From Ptiloglossa arizonensis (taxonomy: Eukaryota; Arthropoda; Insecta; Hymenoptera; Colletidae): a stretch of DNA of 64,000 bases. Positions 50,660 to 63,400 of the stretch are shown here, piece by piece. The stretch spans positions 329,179 through 393,178 of the forward strand of contig NW_027478900.1 in NCBI RefSeq assembly GCF_051014685.1. Reading direction: 5' to 3'. The number at the start of each line of letters is the position of its first letter. The stretch's first letter is position 1. The position numbers and the translations under genes were made by a program. The notes under the pieces are model-generated. The model worked only from the letters and a program-made list of their open reading frames with translations, searched no databases and was not told the DNA's origin.

Positions 50660-53600
50660 AGCATACCGTTGTAATCGGGCGAGTTTCTACTTTCAGATGC
50701 AACAGAAATTTTGCGGATTGGTCAATCCGTTCGCGAGATATGGCAGTTTGGATGTAAGAAACGCTGGAGAAATTCAAAATTTTCGCAGTTCTGTTGCTCG
50801 AAACGAATAACTGGAACGGCCTAGGGGAAAACTACACATACCGTTGTAATCGGGCGTGTCTCTACTTTCAGATGCAACAGAAATCTTGCGGATTGGTCAA
50901 TCCGTTCGCGAGATATGGCAGTTTGGAGGTAAGAAACGCTTGAGAAACTCAAAATTTGCGCAGTTCTGATGCTTGAAACGAATAACTAGAACGGCCTAGG
51001 GGAAAACTACACCTACCGTTGTAATCGGGCGAGTTTCTATTTTCAGATGCAACAGAAATTTTGCGGATTGGTCAATCCGTTCGCGTGATATGGCAGTTTG
51101 GATGTAAGAAACGCTTGAGAAACTCAAAATTTGCGCAGTTCTGATGCTTGAAACGAATAACTAGAACGGCCTAGGGGAAAAGTGCGCATACCGATGTAAT
51201 CGGGCGAGTTTCTACTTTCAGATGCAACAGAAATTTTGCGGATTGGTCAATCCGTTCGCGAGATATGGCAGTTTGGAGGTAAGAAACGCTTGAGAAACTC
51301 AAAATTTGGCAGTTCTGATGCTTGAAACGAATAACTAGAACGGCCTAGGGGAAAAGTGCGCATACCGTTGTAATCGGGCGAGTTTCTACTTTCAGATGCA
51401 ACAGAAATTTTGCGGATTGGTCAATCCGTTCGCGAGATATGGCAGTTTGGATATAAGAAACGCTTGAGAAACTCAAAATTTTCTCAGTTCTGATGCTTGA
51501 AACGAATAACTAGAACGGCCTAGGGGAAAAGTGCGCATACCGTTGTAATCGGGCGAGTTTCTACTTTCAGATGCAACAGAAATTTTGCGGATCGGTCAAT
51601 CCGTTCGTGTGATATGGCAGTTTAGATGTAAGAAACGCTTGAGAAATTCAAAATTTTCGCAGTTCTGATGCTCGAAACGAAAAACTGGAACGGCCTAGGG
51701 GAAAACTACACATACCGTTGTAATCGGGCGAGTCTCTACTTTCAGATGCAACAGAAATTTTGCGAATTGGTTAATCCGTTCGCGAGATATGGCAGTTTGG
51801 AGGTAAGAAACGCTTGAGAAACTCAAAATTTGCGCAGTTCTGATGCTTGAAACGAATAACTAGAACGGCCTAGGGGAAAAGTGCGCACACCGTTGTAATC
51901 GGGCGAGTTTCTACTTTCAGATGCAACAGAAATTTTGCGGATTGGTCAATCCGTTCGCGAGATATGGCAGTTTGGATGTAAGAAACGCTTGAGAAATTCA
52001 AAATTTTCGCAGTTCTGATGCTCGAAACGAATAACTGGAACGGCCTAGGGGAAAAGTGCGCATACCGTTGTAATCGGGCGAGTTTCTACTTTCAGATGCA
52101 ACAGAAATTTTGCGGATTGGTCAATCCGTTCGCGAGATATGGCAGTTTGGAGGTAAGAAACGCTTGAGAAACTCAAAATTTGCGCAGTTCTGATGCTTGA
52201 AACGAATAACTAGAACGGCCTAGGGGAAAACTACACATACCGTTGTAATCGGGCGAGTTTCTATTTTCAGATGCAACAGAAATTTTGCGGATTGGTCAAT
52301 CCGTTCGCGAGATATGGCAGTTTGGAAGTAAGAAACGCTTCAGAACCTCAAAATTTGCGCAGTTCTGATGCTTGAAAAGAATAACTAGAACGGCCTAGGG
52401 GAAAAGTGCGCATACCGTTGTAATCGGGCGAGTTTCTACTTTCAGATGCAACAGAAATTTTGCGGATTGGTCAATCCGTTCGCGAGATATGGCAGTTTGG
52501 ATATAAGAAACGCTTGAGAAACTCAAAATTTTCTCAGTTCTGATGCTTGAAACGAATAACTAGAACGGCCTAGGGGAAAAGTGCGCATACCGTTGTAATC
52601 GGGCGAGTTTCTACTTTCAGATGCAACAGAAATTTTGCGGATCGGTCAATCCGTTCGCGTGATATGGCAGTTTAGATGTAAGAAACGCTTGAGAAATTCA
52701 AAATTTCCGCAGTTCTGATGCTCGAAACGAATAACTGGAACGGCCTAGGGGAAAACTACACATACCGTTGTAATCGGGCGAGTCTCTACTTTCAGATGCA
52801 ACAGAAATTTTGCGGATTGGTCAATCCGTTCGCGAGATATGGCAGTTTGGAGGTAAGAAACGCTTGAGAAACTCAAAATTTTCGCAGTTCTGATGCTCGA
52901 CACGAATAACTAGAACGGCCTAGGGGAAAAGCGCGCATACCGTTGTAATCGGGCGAGTTTCTACTTTCAGATGCAACAGAAATTTTGCGGATTGATCAAT
53001 CCGTTCGCGAGATATGGCAGTTTGGAGGTAAGAAACGCTTGAGAAACTCAAAATTTGCGCAGTTCTGATGCTTGAAACGAATAACTAGAACGGCCTAGGG
53101 GAAAAGTGCGCATACCGATGTAATCGGGCGAGTTTCTGCTTTCAGATGCAACAGAAATTTTGCGGATTGGTCAATCCGTTCGCGAGATATGGCAGTTTGG
53201 ATGTAAGAAACGCTTGAGAAATTCAAAATTTTCGCAGTTCTGATGCTCGAAACGAATAACTGGAACGGCCTAGGGGAAAAGTGCGCATACCGTTGTAATC
53301 GGGCGAGTTTCTACTTTCAGATGCAACAGAAATTTTGCGGATTGGTCAATCCGTTCGCGAGATATGGCAGTTTGGAAGTAAGAAACGCTTGAGAAACTCA
53401 AAATTTGCGCAGTTCTGATGCTTGAAACGAATAACTAGAACGGCCTAGGGGAAAACTACACATACCGTTGTAATCGGGCGTGTCTCTACTTTCAGATGCA
53501 ACAGAAATTTTGCGGATTGGTCAATCCGTTCGCGAGATATGGCAGTTTGGAAGTAAGAAACGCTTGAGAACCTCAAAATTTGCGCAGTTCTGATGCTTGA

Positions 53601-56600
53601 AAAGAATAACTAGAACGGCCTAGGGGAAAAGTGCGCATACCGTTGTAATCGGGCGAGTTTCTACTTTCAGATGCAACAGAAATTTTGCGGATTGGTCAAT
53701 CCGTTCGCGAGATATGGCAGTTTGGATATAAGAAACGCTTGAGAAACTCAAAATTTTCTCAGTTCTGATGCTTGAAACGAATAACTAGAACGGCCTAGGG
53801 GAAAAGTGCGCATACCGTTGTAATCGGGCGAGTTTCTACTTTCAGATGCAACAGAAATTTTGCGGATCGGTCAATCCGTTCGCGTGATATGGCAGTTTAG
53901 ATGTAAGAAACGCTTGAGAAATTCAAAATTTTCGCAGTTCTGATGCTCGAAACGAATAACTGGAACGGCCTAGGGGAAAACTACACATACCGCTGTAATC
54001 GGGCGAGTCTCTACTTTCAGATGCAACAGAAATTTTGCGAATTGGTCAATCCGTTCGCGAGTTATGGCAGTTTGGAGGTAAGAAACGCTTGAGAAGCTCA
54101 AAATTTGCGCAGTTCTGATGCTTGAAACGAATAACTAGAACGGCCTAGGGGAAAAGTGCGCATACCGTTGTAATCGGGCGAGTTTCTACTTTCAGATGCA
54201 ACAGAAATTTTGCGGATTGGTCAATCCGTTCGCGAGATATGGCAGTTTGGATGTAAGAAACGCTGGAGAAATTCAAAATTTTCGCAGTTCTGTTGCTCGA
54301 AACGAATAACTGGAACGGCCTAGGGGAAAACTACACATACCGTTGTAATCGGGCGTGTCTCTACTTTCAGATGCAACAGAAATCTTGCGGATTGGTCAAT
54401 CCGTTCGCGAGATATGGCAGTTTGGAGGTAAGAAACGCTTGAGAAACTCAAAATTTGCGCAGTTCTGATGCTTGAAACGAATAACTAGAACGGCCTAGGG
54501 GAAAACTACACCTACCGTTGTAATCGGGCGAGTTTCTATTTTCAGATGCAACAGAAATTTTGCGGATTGGTCAATCCGTTCGCGTGATATGGCAGTTTGG
54601 ATGTAAGAAACGCTTGAGAAACTCAAAATTTGCGCAGTTCTGATGCTTGAAACGAATAACTAGAACGGCCTAGGGGAAAAGTGCGCATACCGATGTAATC
54701 GGGCGAGTTTCTACTTTCAGATGCAACAGAAATTTTGCGGATTGGTCAATCCGTTCGCGAGATATGGCAGTTTGGAGGTAAGAAACGCTTGAGAAACTCA
54801 AAATTTGGCAGTTCTGATGCTTGAAACGAATAACTAGAACGGCCTAGGGGAAAAGTGCGCATACCGTTGTAATCGGGCGAGTTTCTACTTTCAGATGCAA
54901 CAGAAATTTTGCGGATTGGTCAATCCGTTCGCGAGATATGGCAGTTTGGATATAAGAAACGCTTGAGAAACTCAAAATTTTCTCAGTTCTGATGCTTGAA
55001 ACGAATAACTAGAACGGCCTAGGGGAAAAGTGCGCATACCGTTGTAATCGGGCGAGTTTCTACTTTCAGATGCAACAGAAATTTTGCGGATCGGTCAATC
55101 CGTTCGTGTGATATGGCAGTTTAGATGTAAGAAACGCTTGAGAAATTCAAAATTTTCGCAGTTCTGATGCTCGAAACGAAAAACTGGAACGGCCTAGGGG
55201 AAAACTACACATACCGTTGTAATCGGGCGAGTCTCTACTTTCAGATGCAACAGAAATTTTGCGAATTGGTTAATCCGTTCGCGAGATATGGCAGTTTGGA
55301 GGTAAGAAACGCTTGAGAAACTCAAAATTTGCGCAGTTCTGATGCTTGAAACGAATAACTAGAACGGCCTAGGGGAAAAGTGCGCACACCGTTGTAATCG
55401 GGCGAGTTTCTACTTTCAGATGCAACAGAAATTTTGCGGATTGGTCAATCCGTTCGCGAGATATGGCAGTTTGGATGTAAGAAACGCTTGAGAAATTCAA
55501 AATTTTCGCAGTTCTGATGCTCGAAACGAATAACTGGAACGGCCTAGGGGAAAAGTGCGCATACCGTTGTAATCGGGCGAGTTTCTACTTTCAGATGCAA
55601 CAGAAATTTTGCGGATTGGTCAATCCGTTCGCGAGATATGGCAGTTTGGAGGTAAGAAACGCTTGAGAAACTCAAAATTTGCGCAGTTCTGATGCTTGAA
55701 ACGAATAACTAGAACGGCCTAGGGGAAAACTACACATACCGTTGTAATCGGGCGTGTCTCTACTTTCAGATGCAACAGGAATTTTGCGGATTGGTCAATC
55801 CGTTCGCGAGATATGGCAGTTTGGAAGTAAGAAACGCTTGAGAACCTCAAAATTTGCGCAGTTCTGATGCTTGAAAAGAATAACTAGAACGGCCTAGGGG
55901 AAAAGTGCGCATACCGTTGTAATCGGGCGAGTTTCTACTTTCAGATGCAACAGAAATTTTGCGGATTGGTCAATCCGTTCGCGAGATATGGCAGTTTGGA
56001 TATAAGAAACGCTTGAGAAACTCAAAATTTTCTCAGTTCTGATGCTTGAAACGAATAACTAGAACGGCCTAGGGGAAAAGTGCGCATACCGTTGTAATCG
56101 GGCGAGTTTCTACTTTCAGATGCAACAGAAATTTTGCGGATCGGTCAATCCGTTCGCGTGATATGGCAGTTTAGATGTAAGAAACGCTTGAGAAATTCAA
56201 AATTTTCGCAGTTCTGATGCTCGAAACGAATAACTGGAACGGCCTAGGGGAAAACTACACATACCGTTGTAATCGGGCGAGTCTCTACTTTCAGATGCAA
56301 CAGAAATTTTGCGGATTGGTCAATCCGTTCGCGAGATATGGCAGTTTGGAGGAAAGAAACGCTTGAGAAACTCAAAATTTTCGCAGTTCTGATGCTCGAC
56401 ACGAATAACTAGAACGGCCTAGGGGAAAAGCGCGCATACCGTTGTAATCGGGCGAGTTTCTACTTTCAGATGCAACAGAAATTTTGCGGATTGATCAATC
56501 CGTTCGCGAGATATGGCAGTTTGGAGGTAAGAAACGCTTGAGAAACTCAAAATTTGCGCAGTTCTGATGCTTGAAACGAATAACTAGAACGGCCTAGGGG

Positions 56601-57490
56601 AAAAGTGCGCATACCGATGTAATCGGGCGAGTTTCTACTTTCAGATGCAACAGAAATTTTGCGGATTGGTCAATCCGTTCGCGAGATATGGCAGTTTGGA
56701 TGTAAGAAACGCTTGAGAAATTCAAAATTTTCGCAGTTCTGATGCTCGAAACGAATAACTGGAACGGCCTAGGGGAAAAGTGCGCATACCGTTGTAATCG
56801 GGCGAGTTTCTACTTTCAGATGCAACAGAAATTTTGCGGATTGGTCAATCCGTTCGCGAGATATGGCAGTTTGGAGGTAAGAAACGCTTGAGAAACTCAA
56901 AATTTGCGCAGTTCTGATGCTTGAAACGAATAACTAGAACGGCCTAGGGGAAAACTACACATACCGTTGTAATCGGGCGTGTCTCTACTTTCAGATGCAA
57001 CAGAAATTTTGCGGATTGGTCAATCCGTTCGCGAGATATGGCAGTTTGGAAGTAAGAAACGCTTGAGAACCTCAAAATTTGCGCAGTTCTGATGCTTGAA
57101 AAGAATAACTAGAACGGCCTAGGGGAAAAGTGCGCATACCGTTGTAATCGGGCGAGTTTCTACTTTCAGATGCAACAGAAATTTTGCGGATTGGTCAATC
57201 CGTTCGCGAGATATGGCAGTTTGGATATAAGAAACGCTTGAGAAACTCAAAATTTTCTCAGTTCTGATGCTTGAAACGAATAACTAGAACGGCCTAGGGG
57301 AAAAGTGCGCATACCGTTGTAATCGGGCGAGTTTCTACTTTCAGATGCAACAGAAATTTTGCGGATCGGTCAATCCGTTCGCGTGATATGGCAGTTTAGA
57401 TGTAAGAAACGCTTGAGAAATTCAAAATTTTCGCAGTTCTGATGCTCGAAACGAATAACTGGAACGGCCTAGGGGAAAACTACACATACC
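50660..57490 (-). repeat. 3,499-bp (20-monomer) tandem duplication in the right arm
   Basis: About 50,660-54,158 recurs at about 54,159-57,490 with an offset of 3,499 bp (20 x 175 minus 1). Anchors are cgctgg at 50,762 and 54,261, the short aaatttggcag at 51,305 and 54,804, the ttgaaaagaataac monomers at 52,372 and 55,871 and again at 53,597 and 57,096, and the perfect palindrome at 52,988 and 56,487. A few sites differ between copies, for example atctattttcag near 52,260 against the ctctactttcag form near 55,758. Confidence 0.86.
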
Positions 57491-58321
57491 GTTGTAATCG
57501 GGCGAGTCTCTACTTTCAGATGCAACAGAAATTTTGCGGATTGGTCAATCCGTTCGCGAGATATGGCAGTTTGGAGGAAAGAAACGCTTGAGAAACTCAA
57601 AATTTTCGCAGTTCTGATGCTCGACACGAATAACTAGAACGGCCTAGGGGAAAAGCGCGCATACCGTTGTAATCGGGCGAGTTTCTACTTTCAGATGCAA
57701 CAGAAATTTTGCGGATTGATCAATCCGTTCGCGAGATATGGCAGTTTGGAGGTAAGAAACGCTTGAGAAACTCAAAATTTGCGCAGTTCTGATGCTTGAA
57801 ACGAATAACTAGAACGGCCTAGGGGAAAAGTGCGCATACCGATGTAATCGGGCGAGTTTCTACTTTCAGATGCAACAGAAATTTTGCGGATTGGTCAATC
57901 CGTTCGCGAGATATGGCAGTTTGGATGTAAGAAACGCTTGAGAAATTCAAAATTTTCGCAGTTCTGATGCTCGAAACGAATAACTGGAACGGCCTAGGGG
58001 AAAAGTGCGCATACCGTTGTAATCGGGCGAGTTTCTACTTTCAGATGCAACAGAAATTTTGCGGATTGGTCAATCCGTTCGCGAGATATGGCAGTTTGGA
58101 GGTAAGAAACGCTTGAGAAACTCAAAATTTGCGCAGTTCTGATGCTTGAAACGAATAACTAGAACGGCCTAGGGGAAAACTACACATACCGTTGTAATCG
58201 GGCGTGTCTCTACTTTCAGATGCAACAGAAATTTTGCGGATTGGTCAATCCGTTCGCGAGATATGGCAGTTTGGAAGTAAGAAACGCTTGAGAACCTCAA
58301 AATTTGCGCAGTTCTGATGCT
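52372..58321 (-). repeat. 1,225-bp (7-monomer) higher-order repeat nested in the right arm
   Basis: The ttgaaaagaataac variant occurs at 52,372, 53,597, 55,871, 57,096 and 58,321. Three of the four gaps are exactly 1,225 bp (7 x 175); the 2,274-bp gap is 13 x 175 minus 1. The ggaggaaagaaacg variant at 56,348 and 57,573 and the perfect palindrome at 56,487 and 57,712 show the same step. The 7-mer therefore lies inside, and was carried along with, the 3,499-bp duplication. Confidence 0.85.
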
Positions 58322-60440
58322 TGAAAAGAATAACTAGAACGGCCTAGGGGAAAAGTGCGCATACCGTTGTAATCGGGCGAGTTTCTACTTTCAGATGCAA
58401 CAGAAATTTTGCGGATTGGTCAATCCGTTCGCGAGATATGGCAGTTTGGATATAAGAAACGCTTGAGAAACTCAAAATTTTCTCAGTTCTGATGCTTGAA
58501 ACGAATAACTAGAACGGCCTAGGGGAAAAGTGCGCATACCGTTGTAATCGGGCGAGTTTCTACTTTCAGATGCAACAGAAATTTTGCGGATCGGTCAATC
58601 CGTTCGCGTGATATGGCAGTTTAGATGTAAGAAACGCTTGAGAAATTCAAAATTTTCGCAGTTCTGATGCTCGAAACGAATAACTGGAACGGCCTAGGGG
58701 AAAACTACACATACCGCTGTAATCGGGCGAGTCTCTACTTTCAGATGCAACAGAAATTTTGCGAATTGGTCAATCCGTTCGCGAGTTATGGCAGTTTGGA
58801 GGTAAGAAACGCTTGAGAAACTCAAAATTTGCGCAGTTCTGATGCTTGAAAAGAATAACTAGAACGGCCTAGGGGAAAAGTGCGCATACCCTTGTAATCG
58901 GGCGAGTTTCTACTTTCAGATGCAACAGAAATTTTGCGGATTGGTCAATCCGTTCGCGAGATATGGCAGTTTGGATGTAAGAAACGCTTGAGAAGCTCAA
59001 AATTTGCGCAGTTCTGATGCTTGAAACGAATAACTAGAACGGCCTAGGGGAAAAGTGCGCATACCGTTGTAATCGGGCGAGTTTCTACTTTCAGATGCAA
59101 CAGAAATTTTGCGGATTGGTCAATCCGTTCGCGAGATATGGCAGTTTGGATGTAAGAGACGCTTGAGAAATTCAAAATTTTCGCAGTTCTGATGCTCGAA
59201 ACGAATAACTGGGACGGCCTAGGGGAAAACTACACATACCGTTGTAATCGGGCGTGTCTCTACTTTCAGATGCAACAGAAATTTTGCGGATTGGTCAATC
59301 CGTTCGCGAGATATGGCAGTTTGGAGGTAAGAAACGCTTGAGAACCTCAAAATTTGCGCAGTTCTGATGCTTGAAAAGAATAACCAGAACGGCCTAGGGG
59401 AAAAGTGCGCATACCATTGTAATCGTGCGAGTTTCTACTTTCAGATGCAACAGAAATTTTGCGGATTGGTCAATCCGTTCGCGAGATATGGCAGTTTGGA
59501 GGTAAGAAACGCTTGAGAAACTCAAAATTTTCGCAGTTCTGATGCTTGAAACGAATAACTAGAACGGCCTAGGGGAAAAGTGCGCATACCGTTGTAATCG
59601 GGCGAGTTTCTACTTTCAGATGCAACAGAAATTTTGCGGATTGGTCAATCCGTTCGCGAGATATGGCAGTTTGGATGTAAGAAACGCTGGAGAAATTCAA
59701 AATTTTCGCAGTTCTGTTGCTCGAAACGAATAACTGGAACGGCCTAGGGGAAAACTACACATACCGTTGTAATCGGGCGTGTCTCTACATTCAGATGCAA
59801 CAGAAATTTTGCGGATTGGTCAATCCGTTCGCGAGAAATGGCAATTTTGAGGAAAGAAACGCTTGAGAACCTCAAAATTTGCGCAGTTCTGATGCTTGAA
59901 ACGAATAACTAGAACGGCCTAGGGGAAAACTACACCTACCGTTGTAATCGGGCGAGTTTCTATTTTCAGATGCAACAGAAATTTTGCGGATTGGTCAATC
60001 TGTTCGCGGGATATGGCAGTTTGGATGTAAGAAACGCTTGAGAAACTCAAAATTTGCGCAGTTCTGATGCTTGAAACGAATAACTAGAACGGCCTAGGGG
60101 AAAAGTGCGCATACCGATGTAATCGGGCGAGTTTCTACTTTCAGATGCAACAGAAATTTTGCGGATTGGTCAATCCGTTCGCGAGATATGGCAGTTTGGA
60201 GGTAAGAAACGCTTGAGAAACACAAAATTTGCGCAGTTCTGATGCTTGAAACGAATAACTAGAACGGCCTAGGGGAAAAGTGCGCATACCGTTGTAATCG
60301 GGCGAGTTTCTACTTTCAGATGCAACAGAAATTTTGCGGATTGGTCAATCCGTTCGCGAGATATGGCAGTTTGGATATAAGAAACGCTTGAGAAACTCAA
60401 AATTTTCTCAGTTCTGATGCTTGAAACGAATAACTAGAAC

Positions 60441-63400
60441 GGCCTAGGGGGAAAACTACACATACCGTTGTAATCGAGGCGAGTCTCTACTTTCAGATGC
60501 AACAGAAATCTTGCGGATTGGTCAATCCGTTCGCGAGATATGGCAGTTTGGAGGTAAGAAACGCTTGAGAAACTCAAATTTGCGCAGTTCTGATGCTTGA
60601 AACGAATAACTAGAACGGCCTAAGGAAAACTACACCTACCGTTGTAATCGGGCGAGTTTCTATTTTCAGATGCAACAGAAATTTTGCGGATTGGTCAATC
60701 TGTTCGCGGGATATGGCAGTTTGGATGTAAGAAACGCTTGAGAAACTCAAAATTTGCGCAGTTCTGATGCTTGAAACGAATAACTAGAACGGCCTAGGGG
60801 AAAAGTGCGCATACCGATGTAATCGGGCGAGTTTCTACTTTCAGATGCAACAGAAATTTTGCGGATTGGTCAATCCGTTCGCGAGATATGGCAGTTTGGA
60901 GGTAAGAAACGCTTGAGAAACTCAAAATTTGGCAGTTCTGATGCTTGAAACGAATAACTAGAACGGCCTAGGGGAAAAGTGCGCATACCGTTGTAATCGG
61001 GCGAGTTTCTACTTTCAGATGCAACAGAAATTTTGCGATTGGTCAATCCGTTCGCGAGATATGCAGTTTGGAAATAAGAAACGCTTGAGAAACTCAAAAT
61101 TTTCTCAGTTCTGATGCTTGAAACGAATAACTGGAACGGCCTAGGGGAAAACTACACATACCGTTGTAATCGGGCGAGTCTCTACTTTCAGATGCAACAG
61201 AAATTTGCGAATTGGTCAATCCGTTCGCGAGATATGGCAGTTTGGATGAAAGAAACGCTTGAGAAATTCAAAATTTTCGCAGTACTGATGCTCGAAACGA
61301 ATAACTGGAACGGCCTAGGGGAAAACTACACATACCGTTGTAATCGGGCGTGTCTCTACTTTCAGATGCAACAGAAATTTTGCGATTGGTCAATCCGTTC
61401 GCGAGATATGGCAGTTTGGAGGTAAGAAACGCTTGAGAACCTCAAAATTTGCGCAGTTCTGATGCTTGAAAAGAATAACTAGAACGGCCTAGGGCAAAAG
61501 TGCGCATACCGTTGTAATCGGGCGAGTTTCTGCTTTCAGATGCAACAGAAATTTTGCGGATCGGTCAATCCGTTCGCGTGATATGGCAGTTTGGAGGTAA
61601 GAAACGCTTGAGAAACTCAAATTTTCGCAGGTTCTGATGCTCGACACGAATAACTAGAACGGCCTAGGGGAAAAGCGCGCATACCGTTGTAATCGGGCGA
61701 GTTTCTACTTTCAGATGCAACAGAAATTTTGCGGATCGGTCAATCCGTTCGCGAGATATGGCAGTTTGGATGTAAGAAACGCTTGAGAAACTCAAAATTT
61801 TCGCAGTTCTGATGCTCGAAACGAATAACTGGAACGGCCTAGGGGAAAAACTACACATACCGTTGTAATCGGGCGAGTCTCTACTTTCAGATGCAACAGA
61901 AATTTTGCGGATTGTCAATCCGTTCGCGATATATGGCAGTTTGGAGGTAAGAAACGCTTGAGAAACTCAAAATTTTCGCAGTTCTGATGCTCGACACGAA
62001 ATAACTAGAACGGCTAGGGGAAAAGCGCGCATACCGTTGTAATCGGGCGAGTTTCTACTTTCAGATGCAACAGAAATTTGCGGATTGATCAATCCGTTCG
62101 CGAGATATGGCAGTTTGGAGGTAAGAAACGCTTGAGAAACTCAAAATTTTCGCAGTTCTGATGCTCGAAACGAGTAACTTGAACGGCCTAGGGGAAAAGT
62201 ACGCATACCGTTGTAATCGGGCGAGATTCTACTTTCAGATGCAACAGAAATTTTGCGGATTGGTCAATCCGTTCGCGAGATATGGCAGTTTGGATGTAAG
62301 AAACGCTTTGAGAAACTCAAAATTTGAGCAGTTCTGATGCTCGAAACGAATAACTAGAACGGCCTAGGGGAAAAGCGCGCATACCGTTGTAATCGGGCGA
62401 GTTTTCTACTTCTCAGATGCAACAGAAATTTTGCGGATTGATCAATCCGTCGCGAGATTATGGCAGTTTGGAGGTAAGAAACGCTTGAGAAACTCAAAAT
62501 TTTCGCAGTTCTGATGCTCGAAACGAATAACTCGAACGGCCTAGGGGAAAAGTGCGCATACCGTTGTAATCGGGCGAGTTTCTACTTTCAGATTGCAACA
62601 GAAATTTTGCGGATTTGGTCAATCCGTTCGCGAGATATGGCAGTTTGGATGTAAGAAACGCTTGAGAAACTCAAAATTTTCGCAGTTCTGATGCTTGAAA
62701 CGAATAACTAGAACGGCCTAGGGGAAAAGTGCGCATACCGTTGTAATCGGGCGAGTTTCTACTTTCAGATGCAACAGAAATTTTGGCGGATCGGTCAATC
62801 CGTTCGCGAGATATGGCAGTTTGGATATAAGGAAACGCTGAGAAACTCAAAATTTTCGCAGTTCTGATGCTTGAAAACGAATAACTAGAACGGCCTAGAG
62901 GAAAAGTGCGCCTAACGTTGTAATCGGGCGAGTTTCTACTTCAGATGCAACAGAAATTTTGCGGATTGTTCAATCCGTTCGCGAGATATGACAGTTTGGA
63001 GGTAAGAAACACTTGAGAAACTCAAAATTTGCGCAGTTCTGATGCTTGAAACGAATAACTAGAACGGCCTAGGGGAAAACTACACCTACCGTTGTAATCG
63101 GCGTGTTTCTACCTTTCAGATGCAACAGAAATTTTGCGGATTGGTCAATCTGTTCGCGGGATATGGCAGTTTGGATGTAAGAAACGCTTGAGAAACTCAA
63201 AATTTGCGCAGATCTGATGCTTGAAATGAATAACTAGAACGGCCTAGGGGAAAAAGTGCGCATACCGTTGTAATCGGGCGAGTTTCTACTTTCAGATGCA
63301 ACAGAAATTTTGCGGATTGGTCAATCCGTTCGCGAGATATGGCAGTTTGAAGGTAAGAAACGCCTGAGAAACTCAAAATTTGCGCAGTTCTGATGCTTGA

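Larger units (their letters stand above)
49413..60440 (-). repeat. Satellite array, reverse orientation, mostly indel-clean (right arm, inner part)
   Basis: About 63 monomers in reverse complement. After a few indels close to the junction (near 49,418, 49,629 and 49,776), spacing returns to exactly 175 bp with only the inherited one-base-short monomers (aaatttggcag at about 51,305 and 54,804). The monomer order is the mirror of about 36,720-47,757. The long frames here are repeat by-products; there is no gene. Confidence 0.94.
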
